A stretch of 64,000 nt of DNA from Nitrospirota bacterium (GTDB lineage Bacteria > Nitrospirota > Thermodesulfovibrionia > UBA6902 > JAJYJJ01): assembly GCA_021789595.1 (NCBI GenBank), contig JAJYJJ010000005.1, positions 1-64,000 on the forward strand. Reading direction: 5' to 3'. Shown piece after piece: positions 41,858 to 51,247 of the stretch. The notes beneath the pieces were generated by a model. The model worked only from the letters and a program-made list of their open reading frames with translations. It made no database searches and was not told the DNA's origin. Numbering within the stretch: the first letter of the stretch is position 1; every line of letters begins with the position of its first letter. A program made the translations under genes and the position numbers.

Positions 41858-42573
41858 CGATCTAAGGAATCTATCCTTTCTGCAAGTGTCTCAAGAACGC
41901 TGTGGTATCTATCAAAGATATCAAGGAGTTCTTCCTTAAGCATTTTAGGGTTGTGCCTCAATTCCCATACAGAGATAAGGGGTTTTACATCAATGGAAAA
42001 GCCCTCTTTAAGAGCATCCAGTATCTCCATTACCTTCTGAGGCGGTTCCTTTCCAAGGACAACAAGACTGGCCCTGAATGTGGGGATATAGGATAAAAAT
42101 GATTCATGGAGCAGGTCCATGAGTCTGCCCTTTTTAAAGGTCGCTAAAAAGCCATGCCTCAGATGTAGAAGCTTTCCCTTTATCTCCTGTTCAACCTCAA
42201 ACCTGAGGTGCCTTAAATATATATCTGTATCCTTTAAGAAATCCTCTCCGAATAAAAGCACCCCTTCTTTAAGTTCAAGAAACTCAATGGGAAAGGCATC
42301 CATGGATGACCTGATATACGAAGGGCTCATGAAAAGGGGCTCTATGCCTCTATATGCCCTTTCTGATAGCGTAAGATATTCTCTGAGTTCCTTTACTCCG
42401 AGGGTTTTAAGGATCAAAAGAACATGGGTCATGTGTCTGGATGGATCGTGATTATTCCTGAGCGCCCTGCCATATAGATAGGCAGAAAGGAGGTTATCTC
42501 CATACAATCTCTGCACATCATCTATAAATCTCTTAAGAAGTGCTTCTATTTCAGCCATGAGGCATTTTAACAT
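41854..42573 (-). CDS. Degenerate nucleotidyltransferase-fold protein
   Basis: 239 aa; an inner ATG at 42558 is also possible and neither start has a good ribosome site. LLSAYLYGRALRNNHDPSRH sits where a nucleotidyltransferase would have GSxxxGxxxxxSDxD, but the catalytic acidic pair is missing. Mostly alpha-helical afterwards. It heads a probable operon with TPM, lemA and polA. Likely non-catalytic; role unknown. Confidence 0.75.
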   Translation of the reverse strand: MLKCLMAEIEALLKRFIDDVQRLYGDNLLSAYLYGRALRNNHDPSRHMTHVLLILKTLGVKELREYLTLSERAYRGIEPLFMSPSYIRSSMDAFPIEFLELKEGVLLFGEDFLKDTDIYLRHLRFEVEQEIKGKLLHLRHGFLATFKKGRLMDLLHESFLSYIPTFRASLVVLGKEPPQKVMEILDALKEGFSIDVKPLISVWELRHNPKMLKEELLDIFDRYHSVLETLAERIDSLDR

Positions 42574-42639
42574 AAATGGAGCAAAAAATTACGCGGCCTT
42601 GACTCTGCGATTGTCTAAGCTCTAATATTAAGGTTGATA

Positions 42640-42724
42640 GCGAGAGTGGCGGAGCTGGCAGACGCACCAGACTTAGGATCTGGCGGGGAAACCCGTGGGG
42701 GTTCAAATCCCCCCTCTCGCACCA
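42640..42724 (+). tRNA. tRNA-Leu (anticodon TAG), CCA encoded
   Basis: 85 nt including CCA. Acceptor GCGAGAG / CTCTCGC, anticodon loop CTTAGGA between CCAGA and TCTGG, long class II variable arm (CGGGGAAACCCGT), T-arm GGGTTCAAATCCC-like. Confidence 0.97.
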
Positions 42725-43081
42725 AAATACCCTTTTACCTATCCCTTTGAAAATGTAAACCTTTGACTAAACTGGTAAATAAATAGGTTTCCCCTCTCTC
42801 TGTTGCTCTGTTGCTGAAAAGGCATGACAAAGTTTGTCTCCTTGACAGCAGGAAGAGGTTTTGATATATTCTGGCTCGACCGCCTATCGGGAGCATCTTA
42901 GCGTTCTGGTTTGTTTTGTGGCTCAGCGTTCCATTATATATAGCTGGGCTTTTCATTTTCACCGTTGGCATATGCGCCACTGTTTGGGGAGATAAATTCA
43001 TCATGTGGTTTTCTCAAATATTCAAAAAATTCGGACATATGTGATAAGATGAGTATGGAATTGAAGAGAGGAGGTTGCTGT
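42725..43081. other. Gap of 357 bp without a convincing gene
   Basis: Between tRNA-Leu and hicB. It holds one strong promoter (42842-42870) and then about 200 bp of leader-like sequence. An open frame from a TTG at 42965 runs into hicB in frame but has no ribosome site and unlike composition. Possibly a small RNA or a relic of a lost gene. Confidence 0.5.
42842..42870 (+). promoter_or_regulatory. Strong sigma-70 promoter upstream of hicB
   Basis: TTGACA (42842-42847), 17 bp, TATATT (42865-42870). Expected start near 42877, leaving a 205-nt leader before hicB, unusually long for a toxin-antitoxin pair. Confidence 0.65.
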
Positions 43082-43300
43082 ATGAGACAATATAAAATTA
43101 TTGTAGAAAAACATCCTGACGGATACGTCGCGTACCCGTTGGGGCTTAAGGGCGTTGTTGTTGGACAGGGGGACACATATGAAGAAGCACTTGCAGATGT
43201 TAAATCTGCCATACGTTTTCATATTGAGAGTTTTGGAGAAGAAGTCCTTGAAGTTGAGCCACCTATCCTTGAGGCTTTTGTTGCAGAAGCAGGGGTATAA
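43082..43300 (+). CDS. hicB: HicB-like antitoxin
   Basis: 72 aa from the ATG at 43082 with a GAGGAGG box 6 nt upstream. Degenerate RNase H-like HicB fold: YKIIVEKHPDGYVAYPLGLK, GQGDTYEEALADVKSAIRFH, ending FVAEAGV. No C-terminal DNA-binding extension. Adjacent to a shortened hicA. Confidence 0.88.
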   Translation: MRQYKIIVEKHPDGYVAYPLGLKGVVVGQGDTYEEALADVKSAIRFHIESFGEEVLEVEPPILEAFVAEAGV

Positions 43301-43306
43301 AGGATA

Positions 43307-43486
43307 GTGCCTAAGTTTCCAGTTGATACCACAAAACAAAGAGCAATCAAGGCACTGGAAATTTTAGGTTTTAGGATGATTAGAGAAAGAGAGCACATTT
43401 CAATGGAGCGGATAAATCCCGATGGAACTAAAACTCCTTTGACCATGCCAAATTATCATGTCTGTTTGGGCCATTTTATATTATAA
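43307..43486 (+). pseudogene. hicA: Truncated HicA toxin
   Basis: A GTG-started frame of 59 aa. It matches HicA from PKFPVDTTKQRAIKALEILG through MIREREHISM (the His is the catalytic position) to NPDGTKTPLTMPNYH. It then switches to VCLGHFIL-stop, where intact HicA continues with the HKxIKxGTL-type segment. The last 20 or so residues, part of the dsRBD-like fold, are missing. Probably an inactivated toxin left with a living antitoxin. Confidence 0.8.
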
Positions 43487-43503
43487 TAGACGAAGAGGGA
43501 ATG

Positions 43504-44610
43504 ATGAAGGCACTTGCTATTACTACAGGTAAACCAGGGGTATCTCTTGTAGATAGAGAAATACCCAGGATAGAATCACCTGATGAGATAAAGGTGAGAA
43601 TTCTTCGTGTTGGTATATGCGGAACAGACCGTGAGGAGGTGATTGGCGGCAGGGCCAAAGCACCACAGCATTCTCAAGACCTTGTTATAGGCCATGAGAT
43701 GTTTGGTGTTGTTGAAGAGGCAGGGAAATCTGTTCAACAATTTGCTCCAGGCGATTATATTGTTTTCACGGTGAGGCGTGGATGTGGTCACTGCGATAGT
43801 TGTAATATGAACAGGCCTGATATGTGCACAACAGGCGATTATACAGAACGGGGGATATGGGGACAGGATGGCTATCAAACAGAGCTTGTTGTTGATAAAG
43901 AGCAGTACGCAGTCAAGGTTCCGAAAGAACTGAAGGACATCGGCGTTCTCATTGAGCCCCTCTCTGTTGCTGAAAAGGCGGTTGATGAGGCTGTAATGCT
44001 CCAGGTCAAACATCTGCCATATCTTCGCGATGATAAGGAAGTAATTACAGACAAAAATATCCTTGTTGCAGGGCTTGGCCCAATCGGGTTGCTTGCGGGT
44101 TTTATCCTGAGACTTAAGGGTGCGAAGGTATACGGGCTTGATGTAGTTGATCAGGATACGCCCAGGGCATTATTACTTAAACAGATCGGCGGTAGTTATA
44201 TTGATGGAAGGAAGATTCCAGTAGATCATATAGAAGAATCAATTGGCAGGATGGATATAATCCTTGAGGCAACAGGCGTTGCAGCCCTGGAGTTTAATCT
44301 GCTTGACGCCCTTGGCCCAAATGGTATCTATGTGCTAACCGGTATCCCGGGTGGCGATCGTCCCTTACAGATAGACGGGGCAGAGATTATCCGTCGGCTA
44401 GTTTTGAATAATCAGGTGATGGTAGGCAGTGTCAATGCCAGCCAGAAGCACTTTCAAATGGCTGTAGATGACCTCTCAAGATTTAGAGAGACATTCGGCA
44501 ATACAATAGATAAGGTTATAACAGATCGTATCCCCTATAATAAATTCAGCGATGCATTTGCACATCACGGTTCTGAAGAGATTAAAACTGTTGTGGAGTG
44601 GATGCCATGA
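43504..44610 (+). CDS. Zinc-dependent glucose 1-dehydrogenase (MDR family)
   Basis: 368 aa. Medium-chain dehydrogenase: catalytic zinc ligands in GICGTDREEV and GHEMFG; structural zinc CGHCDSCNMNRPDMC; Rossmann GLGPIGLLAGFILRLKGAKV. The pattern GIWGQDGYQTELVV and VLIEPLSVAEKAVDEA is that of archaeal-type glucose dehydrogenases oxidising glucose to gluconolactone with NAD(P). Its stop overlaps the glucoamylase start by 4 bp, supporting glucose as substrate. ATG codons at 43501 and 43504 are both possible. Confidence 0.9.
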   Translation: MKALAITTGKPGVSLVDREIPRIESPDEIKVRILRVGICGTDREEVIGGRAKAPQHSQDLVIGHEMFGVVEEAGKSVQQFAPGDYIVFTVRRGCGHCDSCNMNRPDMCTTGDYTERGIWGQDGYQTELVVDKEQYAVKVPKELKDIGVLIEPLSVAEKAVDEAVMLQVKHLPYLRDDKEVITDKNILVAGLGPIGLLAGFILRLKGAKVYGLDVVDQDTPRALLLKQIGGSYIDGRKIPVDHIEESIGRMDIILEATGVAALEFNLLDALGPNGIYVLTGIPGGDRPLQIDGAEIIRRLVLNNQVMVGSVNASQKHFQMAVDDLSRFRETFGNTIDKVITDRIPYNKFSDAFAHHGSEEIKTVVEWMP

Positions 44611-47000
44611 GTATAATAGAAGCACCTGGCAATCCAGGTATTGAGCCAAAATGGACATCAAGTGCTAAAAGTGCAGTAGGAACAGATATCCGTGATAAAA
44701 GCCATGTATGGTTTACACTGAGTCACGGGATAATCAACGAGATCTATTATCCACGCATCGACCAGGCATGCACAAGGGATATGGGGCTGATTATAACAGA
44801 CGGCAGCTCTTTTTTCTCTGAAGAAAAGAGAGATGCCAATCACGAGATAAAATACCTTGTTGACGGAGTCCCTGCATTCAGTCTTATAAACACATGCAAC
44901 CTATCCCGATACAGGATATATAAAGAGATAATTACTGATCCTGAAAGGAATACCCTGCTCCAGTGGATTCGTTTTGAACCGCTTAAAGGTGATATAGGCG
45001 ATTATCATGTATATGCCTTGTTTGCCCCCCATATATGGAACAGAGGCTATGGGAATAATGCTGTCGTTGATGAATACAAGGGCATTCCAATGCTCTTTGC
45101 ATACAGGGAGGGTGCTGCACTTGCACTTGCATGTTCAACAGGATTCCTGAAGAGGTCAGTTGGCTTTGTCGGGGTATCAGATGGCTGGCAGGATATTTAT
45201 CAGCACAAGACAATGCAATGGGAATATACATCAGCAAAAGATGGTAATGTAGCCGCTGCCGCTGAGATAGACCATATTAAAAACAATGGAGAATTTATCC
45301 TGTCTCTTGGATTTGGCAGGACAATGGCTGAGGCAGGCAATAATGCAATCGCCTCGCTTTTAAAAGGCTTCAATAGATGCAGGGTAGAATATATTGAAGG
45401 CTGGAGATCCTATCAGGAGAGCCTGCCTTACATAAAAAGAACAACCTTAACAAAAGACATTGATATATACCGCACAAGCATCTCTGTCTTGAAAATACAC
45501 GATGCAAAACATGTCCCGGGGGCAGTAATCGCCTCTTTATCCATACCATGGGGGCAGGCAATGGGGGATGATGATATAGGCGGGTATCATCTGATCTGGC
45601 CGAGGGATCTTGTAGAAACAGCAGGAGGCCTTCTTGCAGCAGGTGATCACAGGGCTGCAAGAGATATCCTCTTTTATCTTATGACTACCCAGGAAGCAGA
45701 TGGACACTGGCCGCAGAATATGTGGATAGATGGTATACCATTCTGGGGCGGTATACAGATGGATGAAACAGCCTTCCCAATACTGCTGGCAGGTATGTTG
45801 AAACGAGAGGCCGCCCTGGATAAACTTGACCCGTGGAACATGATTGAGAAGGCGGCCAGGTTTATTATCTGTAATGGCCCTGTTACACAACAGGATCGAT
45901 GGGAAGAGGATCCTGGTTATTCGCCATTTACGCTGTCAGTTGAGATATCCGCTCTTGTTGTGGCTGCTGAATTTGCAGAAGAAAAGGGGCAATACAATAA
46001 GGCCATTTACATGAGAGAAACAGCAGATATGTGGAATGCCTCCATAGAGAGGTGGGCATATGTAACCGATACGGCTATAGCCAGAGAATTAGGGATAGAC
46101 GGCTATTATGTAAGGATTTCACCACCTGAGGTGGCTGATGCAGGCTCACCTATAAATGGCTTTGTCCCTATTAAAAATAGACCGCCTGGAAAGGATGTTG
46201 AAAGTGCTACACATATTATAAGCACTGATTTCCTTGCACTTGTCAGGTTTGGTTTAAGAACACCTGATAATCCTCGCATCCTGAATACACTAAAGGCTGT
46301 AGATGCTATACTTAAAGTAGAAACACCTTGTGGTACATCATGGCACAGGTATAATGATGATGGCTATGGTGAGCATAACGATGGAGAGCCCTTTGATGGC
46401 ACAGGTATAGGTCGGCTCTGGCCCCTTCTCACTGGCGAAAGGGCACACTACGAACTGCAGAGCGGCAATACTGAACAGGCAAAAAAACTGCTTTCTGACA
46501 TGGAGAGGTTCAGTAACGAATCTGGATTGATGGCTGAACAGGTCTGGGATTCAGATGATATTAAGGAAAAGGAATTATCCTTTGGTCGTCCTTCTGGTTC
46601 TGCCATGCCTCTTGTATGGGCACACTCAGAGTACATCAAGCTTGTTCGTTCAATACAGGATGGAAAGGTCTTTGATATGCTGCCACAGGTATACAGGAGA
46701 TATGTGCTTGAAAAACATGATTCGAACATCTGGTCATGGAAATTCAATCAGAAATGCAGGGCAATCAAAAAAGGCAATAACCTCAGGATAGAAACAATCT
46801 CACCTGTAATTGTTCATTGGAGCACTGATGCATGGCAGACAACCCATGATGCTGAATCGAGGGACACAGGATTGGGCACGCATGTTACTGATATCGAAAC
46901 TGAACACCTGCCATCAGGTTCAAACATCCTCTTTACATTTTACTGGATAACAGAAAATCGGTGGGAAGGCAAAGATTACAAGGTTGAAATAAAAGATTAA
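44607..47000 (+). CDS. GH15 glucoamylase / glucodextranase
   Basis: 797 aa. An N-terminal beta-sandwich (about 1-270) is followed by the (alpha/alpha)6 barrel. Catalytic Glu positions: GIQMDETAFP (general acid) and GLMAEQVWDSDD (base). LIWPRDLVETAGGLLAAGD is a substrate-site hallmark. Cleaves terminal glucose from starch/maltodextrin-type glucans. No signal peptide, so it probably works on internal storage glucan or imported dextrins. Coupled with glucose dehydrogenase and an MFS transporter, it makes a glucan to glucose to gluconate route. Confidence 0.93.
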   Translation: MSIIEAPGNPGIEPKWTSSAKSAVGTDIRDKSHVWFTLSHGIINEIYYPRIDQACTRDMGLIITDGSSFFSEEKRDANHEIKYLVDGVPAFSLINTCNLSRYRIYKEIITDPERNTLLQWIRFEPLKGDIGDYHVYALFAPHIWNRGYGNNAVVDEYKGIPMLFAYREGAALALACSTGFLKRSVGFVGVSDGWQDIYQHKTMQWEYTSAKDGNVAAAAEIDHIKNNGEFILSLGFGRTMAEAGNNAIASLLKGFNRCRVEYIEGWRSYQESLPYIKRTTLTKDIDIYRTSISVLKIHDAKHVPGAVIASLSIPWGQAMGDDDIGGYHLIWPRDLVETAGGLLAAGDHRAARDILFYLMTTQEADGHWPQNMWIDGIPFWGGIQMDETAFPILLAGMLKREAALDKLDPWNMIEKAARFIICNGPVTQQDRWEEDPGYSPFTLSVEISALVVAAEFAEEKGQYNKAIYMRETADMWNASIERWAYVTDTAIARELGIDGYYVRISPPEVADAGSPINGFVPIKNRPPGKDVESATHIISTDFLALVRFGLRTPDNPRILNTLKAVDAILKVETPCGTSWHRYNDDGYGEHNDGEPFDGTGIGRLWPLLTGERAHYELQSGNTEQAKKLLSDMERFSNESGLMAEQVWDSDDIKEKELSFGRPSGSAMPLVWAHSEYIKLVRSIQDGKVFDMLPQVYRRYVLEKHDSNIWSWKFNQKCRAIKKGNNLRIETISPVIVHWSTDAWQTTHDAESRDTGLGTHVTDIETEHLPSGSNILFTFYWITENRWEGKDYKVEIKD

Positions 47001-47001
47001 T

Positions 47002-48225
47002 ATGGGCAGATGGTATCAATGGCTGTCACCATGGTATATTGCATATGCCCTGCTTGGCGCAATTGCTGTTGGTATCCTGCCGATCCTTATCCCACTTGCA
47101 TCAAGTACAGGCGGAGCCGCCAGGATAGGCATGGTAATGGCAGCCTTAAATCTTGGCGGCATGTCTGCCTTAATATCTGGACTTTTATGCGATAGATTCA
47201 GATTGCACAAAACAGTTGCAATCTCAGGACTGCTGATCCTTACAATAAGTACAGCCTTATTCCCGTTTTTTACTGATCTAATCTCAAGGACAATACTTGC
47301 CATACTCATAGGCACAGGTATAGCCGCAGCATCCACAGTTGCCAATCTTCTGATCGTAGAGGTCTATCCTAAAGAGCAGTGGGACAGTCGTATAGGCTGG
47401 CTGCAGACAGCCTTCTGCATAGGTCAAGTTGCTGGATTAATACTTGCAAGCCCATTTAGCAATCATATTTCTGCTGGACTGTTGACAACATCCGTACTTG
47501 CAATCATCGCTGTTATTGTATCCGTTTTTACAATACATACACCAGGCAAACCATTGAAATCCCTAAGGGCAGAGCCAACCGGTATAAGACACGGTGAATG
47601 GGGGATAAGCAGTCCTGACAGGGCACACCATCATCTCAGTATAAAGGCATTAAGGGGTATAAAGATGGTTTTCACAACACCCTTTGGTATTTTTTTACTC
47701 GCCTGGCTGTTTGTGTATACAGGTGCTGCAGGCATATTCTCTCTGTATCCTGTGCTATACCAACATCTTTACAATGTTAATCCTCAGGTATCTTCTATCG
47801 GATTCGCTGCATCTGTAGCCATAGGTTTATTTCTGTATGCCCCTTCTGGAAAGCTGTCAGAACGCTTTGGTGCTAATCGTGTGCTGAATATCTCCATACT
47901 GATAAGATTAATAGCATTTTTATTACTGTGGTTATTAACATTCTCTAAAACTACACACACAGGCATTGCCTCATTATTGATATTCGGAATAGTTGTCTTG
48001 GCATGGTCACCATTAAGCGTAAGCAGCACAGCATTTACAGCCTCCTCTGCAGGTATCGGGGAAGGCGAGGCAATGGGGCTTTACACCACTGTAAGCAGCC
48101 TTGCTGGCGTTATTGGTTCATTGGCAGGAGGAGAAATCGCTCTCTTTTTTGGATATAGGGCTGTGCCACTGCTGGCGGTTATCTTATTAAGTATAGGTTT
48201 GTTGGTCAATACACAGCACAAATAG
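47002..48225 (+). CDS. MFS transporter
   Basis: 407 aa with about twelve hydrophobic helices in two halves and a central charged loop (RAEPTGIRHGEWGI). The MFS loop 2-3 motif is degenerate (SGLLCDRFRLHKTVA). One base after the glucoamylase stop, so likely exports or imports a sugar or sugar acid for the pathway. Substrate unknown. Confidence 0.87.
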   Translation: MGRWYQWLSPWYIAYALLGAIAVGILPILIPLASSTGGAARIGMVMAALNLGGMSALISGLLCDRFRLHKTVAISGLLILTISTALFPFFTDLISRTILAILIGTGIAAASTVANLLIVEVYPKEQWDSRIGWLQTAFCIGQVAGLILASPFSNHISAGLLTTSVLAIIAVIVSVFTIHTPGKPLKSLRAEPTGIRHGEWGISSPDRAHHHLSIKALRGIKMVFTTPFGIFLLAWLFVYTGAAGIFSLYPVLYQHLYNVNPQVSSIGFAASVAIGLFLYAPSGKLSERFGANRVLNISILIRLIAFLLLWLLTFSKTTHTGIASLLIFGIVVLAWSPLSVSSTAFTASSAGIGEGEAMGLYTTVSSLAGVIGSLAGGEIALFFGYRAVPLLAVILLSIGLLVNTQHK

Positions 48226-48310
48226 GATATGACCTATCTAAAGATTCAGCAGAGTCCTATAATTGCTGTCTGGCTGTTTTGACTTTTCTGGTTTATTTTC
48301 ATTATTCTAA

Positions 48311-48973
48311 ATGATTATGATTGATCTCCACACACACTCGATATTCAGCGATGGTGAACTGCTTCCATCAGAGCTTGTAAGGCGCGGCCTTATACACGGA
48401 TACACTGCAATAGCCATAACAGACCACATGGATGCATCAAATATAGACCTTGTTATCCCGAGGATTGTAAAGGTGGCAGAGGGCCTCAGGGGGAAATGGG
48501 ATATAGAGGTTATACCAGGCGCAGAGATTACACATGTGCCGCCATCATTGATAGGTGAGTTGGTAAAAGAGGCCAGAGTGCTCGGCGCAAGGCTTGTGGT
48601 ATTACACGGTGAGACTATTGTAGAGCCTGTTGCACCAGGGACAAACAGGGCAGGCATCAATGCAGGGGTAGACATTATTGCACACCCTGGTATGATTGCA
48701 GAAGAAGATGTTGTGCTTGCAAAGGCAAAAGGTATATATCTTGAGATAACCGCAAGAAAGGGGCACTGCCTTTGTAACGGCCACATCGCAGCCATGGCAA
48801 AAAAGATTGGGGTAGGGGTCGTAATAAATACAGATGCCCACAGCCCTGATGATCTGATCACAAAGGAAAGGGCAAGGGAAATACTCACGGGCTCTGGCCT
48901 TTCAGATGACCTTGTCGAGGCTGTATTCAACAATGCGAATCAATTGATAGAAAGGATAAGGAGGGGAACTTAG
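48311..48973 (+). CDS. PHP-domain phosphoesterase
   Basis: 220 aa. Metal-binding PHP motifs: IDLHTHSIFSDGELLP, AITDHMDAS, IIAHPGM and INTDAHSPDDL. Stand-alone PHP proteins of this size include histidinol phosphatase-like enzymes. Because hisN/hisK-type histidinol phosphatase is not in the his cluster here, a role in histidine synthesis is possible but the operon partner is a TPR protein. ATG at 48317 is also possible. Confidence 0.85.
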   Translation: MIMIDLHTHSIFSDGELLPSELVRRGLIHGYTAIAITDHMDASNIDLVIPRIVKVAEGLRGKWDIEVIPGAEITHVPPSLIGELVKEARVLGARLVVLHGETIVEPVAPGTNRAGINAGVDIIAHPGMIAEEDVVLAKAKGIYLEITARKGHCLCNGHIAAMAKKIGVGVVINTDAHSPDDLITKERAREILTGSGLSDDLVEAVFNNANQLIERIRRGT

Positions 48974-49666
48974 ATGCCAAAGGCCATCAAGAAGAAGGTA
49001 AAAAAGAAACCACTCAATGAGGCTGAGGTAAGGAGCCTTATATCAGGCATATCTTCACGGATAAAAGGGCATAAAAACACACTGAGATATGTTGTGCCAT
49101 CTGTAATAGCCGTTATTGTTATTGTCGCAGGCATCTACGCCTATAATGTCATACAGGCAAGGAAGGCCGCTGCCCTTGAGCGGGAGGCATATAACTACTA
49201 CTACGGCATACAGATGAAAAACCCGCTACCCCCAACCGACAGGATAAGAAAGGCGTGGGAGCTTTACAAAAAGGCTGTAGATATCAGAGAAACGCCGGAT
49301 GCCCTTTTCTATCTCGGCAATTGCTACTACCAGCTCGGTGACAATGTCAACGCATTGAAGATCTACAGGAGCTTCCTTGAAAAATATTCCTCCAACAAAT
49401 ACTTAGCACCTATCGTTATGGAGAAGATAGCCGCTACAGACCTGAAGATGGGCAAAAACGATGCGGCTATAAAAGACCTCAAACAGTTGGCAGATGCAAA
49501 GTTGGGGATCTTTGCTGACAGGGCATTGTATGAGATGGCTGGGATATACGAGGCATCGGGCAAACCTGATGAGGCAAAAAAGCTATACAAAGAGCTGATA
49601 GCTAAATTTCCATCATCTCCATGGGCAGGTGATGCAAAGGCAAAGGCAGAGACAAAGGCCTCTTGA
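48974..49666 (+). CDS. Membrane-anchored tetratricopeptide repeat protein
   Basis: 230 aa. A Lys-rich cytoplasmic N-terminus, one transmembrane helix (YVVPSVIAVIVIVAGIYAYN), then TPR units (AWELYKKAVDIRETPDALFY, LGNCYYQLGDNVNALKIY, DEAKKLYKELIAKFPSSPWA). Resembles YfgM-type ancillary proteins. Start ATG touches the PHP stop. Convergent with the MltD-like gene with zero gap: the two stop codons are adjacent. Confidence 0.85.
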   Translation: MPKAIKKKVKKKPLNEAEVRSLISGISSRIKGHKNTLRYVVPSVIAVIVIVAGIYAYNVIQARKAAALEREAYNYYYGIQMKNPLPPTDRIRKAWELYKKAVDIRETPDALFYLGNCYYQLGDNVNALKIYRSFLEKYSSNKYLAPIVMEKIAATDLKMGKNDAAIKDLKQLADAKLGIFADRALYEMAGIYEASGKPDEAKKLYKELIAKFPSSPWAGDAKAKAETKAS

Positions 49667-51034
49667 TCAGGAAGCCTTATCCTTCTTTACAGCAGATGTG
49701 ACAATATATCGCTTCTTTGCTACCTTCCTCTTCAGATGGGTCTTCACAGCCCTGATGTGTTTAACATGGAGACGCTTCTTAAGGTTCTTAACCTTATGCC
49801 TTTTTGTATTCGTCTCATTATCTACAGACAATGGCCCCTTATCCTTTGGCGGGATTAGCAGGTAATCCCCTGCATGCGGCCTATAGTGTTTATCAAAGGA
49901 GTTTGCAGCAAGAATTACACTTGGAGGAATCCTGAATCTATTAGCAATCTTCTTAAGAGTATCTCCCCTCTTAACTTCATATCTGGTTACAGTGAAAAGC
50001 TCATTATCTGGAAGCTTGGAGAGGTTCTCCACGAATATATCCTTTGTGCCAGGGGGGATCCTGATCGTGTAATGCAATACATTGGGCGGCGTACCCCACC
50101 TCTTTAGTTCAGGGTTAAGCTCCTTTATCTCATCTATGGTTGTCTCTGCGCACCGGGCAATAACATCGATATCCATTGGAGAATCTATAGTAACCTCATC
50201 GTATTCAAGCGGTCTGTGGTATGCCACATTCTCAAAGCCGTAGTCTTCGGGGTCTTTGGCAATTGTTACAGCGGCCATGTAAAACGGAACATAGTTTTTC
50301 GTCTCCCTTTTTATATACCTCGTGTCCCTCAGTGCCCAGAAATCGTCTGTCTTGCTTTTACTAATGGCCTTCAGTATCTTGCCTTCTCCTGCATTATATG
50401 CAGCAAGCGCAAGATTCCATGAACCGAACATATCATACAGGTCGCTGAGATATTCAGCAGCGGCAATGGTTGATTTCACAGGGTCCCTTCGTTCATCCAC
50501 CCACCAGTTTATCTTCAGGCCGTATCGCCTTGCAGTAGATGCTACAAACTGCCATGGGCCAACAGCCTTTGCCCAGGAATAGGCATAGGGATTAAAACCA
50601 CTTTCTATCAATGGAAGAAAGACGAGGTCCCGTGGAAGCCCTTTTTCCTCGAATATGCCCCTCATAAGCTCCAAGTATCTGCCTGACCTGCTCAGCCATT
50701 CTGTAAACTTCTCCTTTAGCCTCCCTGTGAAAAACTTTATACTCTTCATGACAGGTTTATTTTCCGAAAGATTAAGTGATGGAGCTAATGATGTCCCATC
50801 ACCTGTCTGCGCGTTCTGCACAGGCAGAGAGGACTCTGTCCCTTCAACCTTCGACAAACCCGACTCCGTATTAAGGGTTTTTATCTGTGTCGGACTATCC
50901 TCATGCTGGTTTTGTTGGTCGGCTTTCTGAGTCTCTATGGATTGTGTATTATCCTTTATCGGGACATCATCTGCACCGAAGGCAGGCAAGGCAAATAAAA
51001 AAGACATGATTATAGCTACTATGATCTTACGCAT
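49667..51034 (-). CDS. mltD: MltD-like lytic transglycosylase with LysM
   Basis: 455 aa from the ATG at 51034 (AAGGATAT box). Signal peptide at 1-20. A linker, then the lysozyme-like SLT domain with catalytic Glu in LVFLPLIESGFNPYAYSWA, followed by AVGPWQFVASTARRYGL and NLALAAYNAGEGKI. One C-terminal LysM (YEVKRGDTLKKIANRFRIPP) binds peptidoglycan. A basic Lys/Arg-rich tail ends it. Cleaves murein to 1,6-anhydro-muropeptides in the periplasm. Confidence 0.93.
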   Translation of the reverse strand: MRKIIVAIIMSFLFALPAFGADDVPIKDNTQSIETQKADQQNQHEDSPTQIKTLNTESGLSKVEGTESSLPVQNAQTGDGTSLAPSLNLSENKPVMKSIKFFTGRLKEKFTEWLSRSGRYLELMRGIFEEKGLPRDLVFLPLIESGFNPYAYSWAKAVGPWQFVASTARRYGLKINWWVDERRDPVKSTIAAAEYLSDLYDMFGSWNLALAAYNAGEGKILKAISKSKTDDFWALRDTRYIKRETKNYVPFYMAAVTIAKDPEDYGFENVAYHRPLEYDEVTIDSPMDIDVIARCAETTIDEIKELNPELKRWGTPPNVLHYTIRIPPGTKDIFVENLSKLPDNELFTVTRYEVKRGDTLKKIANRFRIPPSVILAANSFDKHYRPHAGDYLLIPPKDKGPLSVDNETNTKRHKVKNLKKRLHVKHIRAVKTHLKRKVAKKRYIVTSAVKKDKAS

Positions 51035-51169
51035 AGATATCCTTATCTCATTAAAAAATCGCATAAAACACCTATTTTTTACCCTATAAAGAGGTATTTG
51101 TCAAGAAAAAAGTTAGAGACCCGAAAGTTAGAGGTCGGTAATATTATCACCTTGCAGCCACAATTTCCC

Positions 51170-51198
51170 TTGACAGAATATTATTTCATGTGTAATGT
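51170..51198 (+). promoter_or_regulatory. Promoter candidate for the DUF4412 gene
   Basis: TTGACA (51170-51175), 17 bp, TAATGT (51193-51198). Start expected about 45 nt before the ATG at 51248. Good -35, moderate -10. Confidence 0.45.
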
Positions 51199-51247
51199 TT
51201 ATCTCTAATAGTCTTTTAGAGATTCGGAATTAAAAGGAGGAAGATGT

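Noticed and set aside
42790-42822. An 18-bp identity (CTCTGTTGCTGAAAAGGC) between the gap before hicB and the glucose dehydrogenase gene near 43960
   Set aside because: Short and simple in composition, no extension on either side; treated as chance.
42965-43081. N-terminal extension of HicB from a TTG at 42965
   Set aside because: No ribosome site there and unlike sequence, while a strong GAGGAGG box precedes the ATG at 43082.
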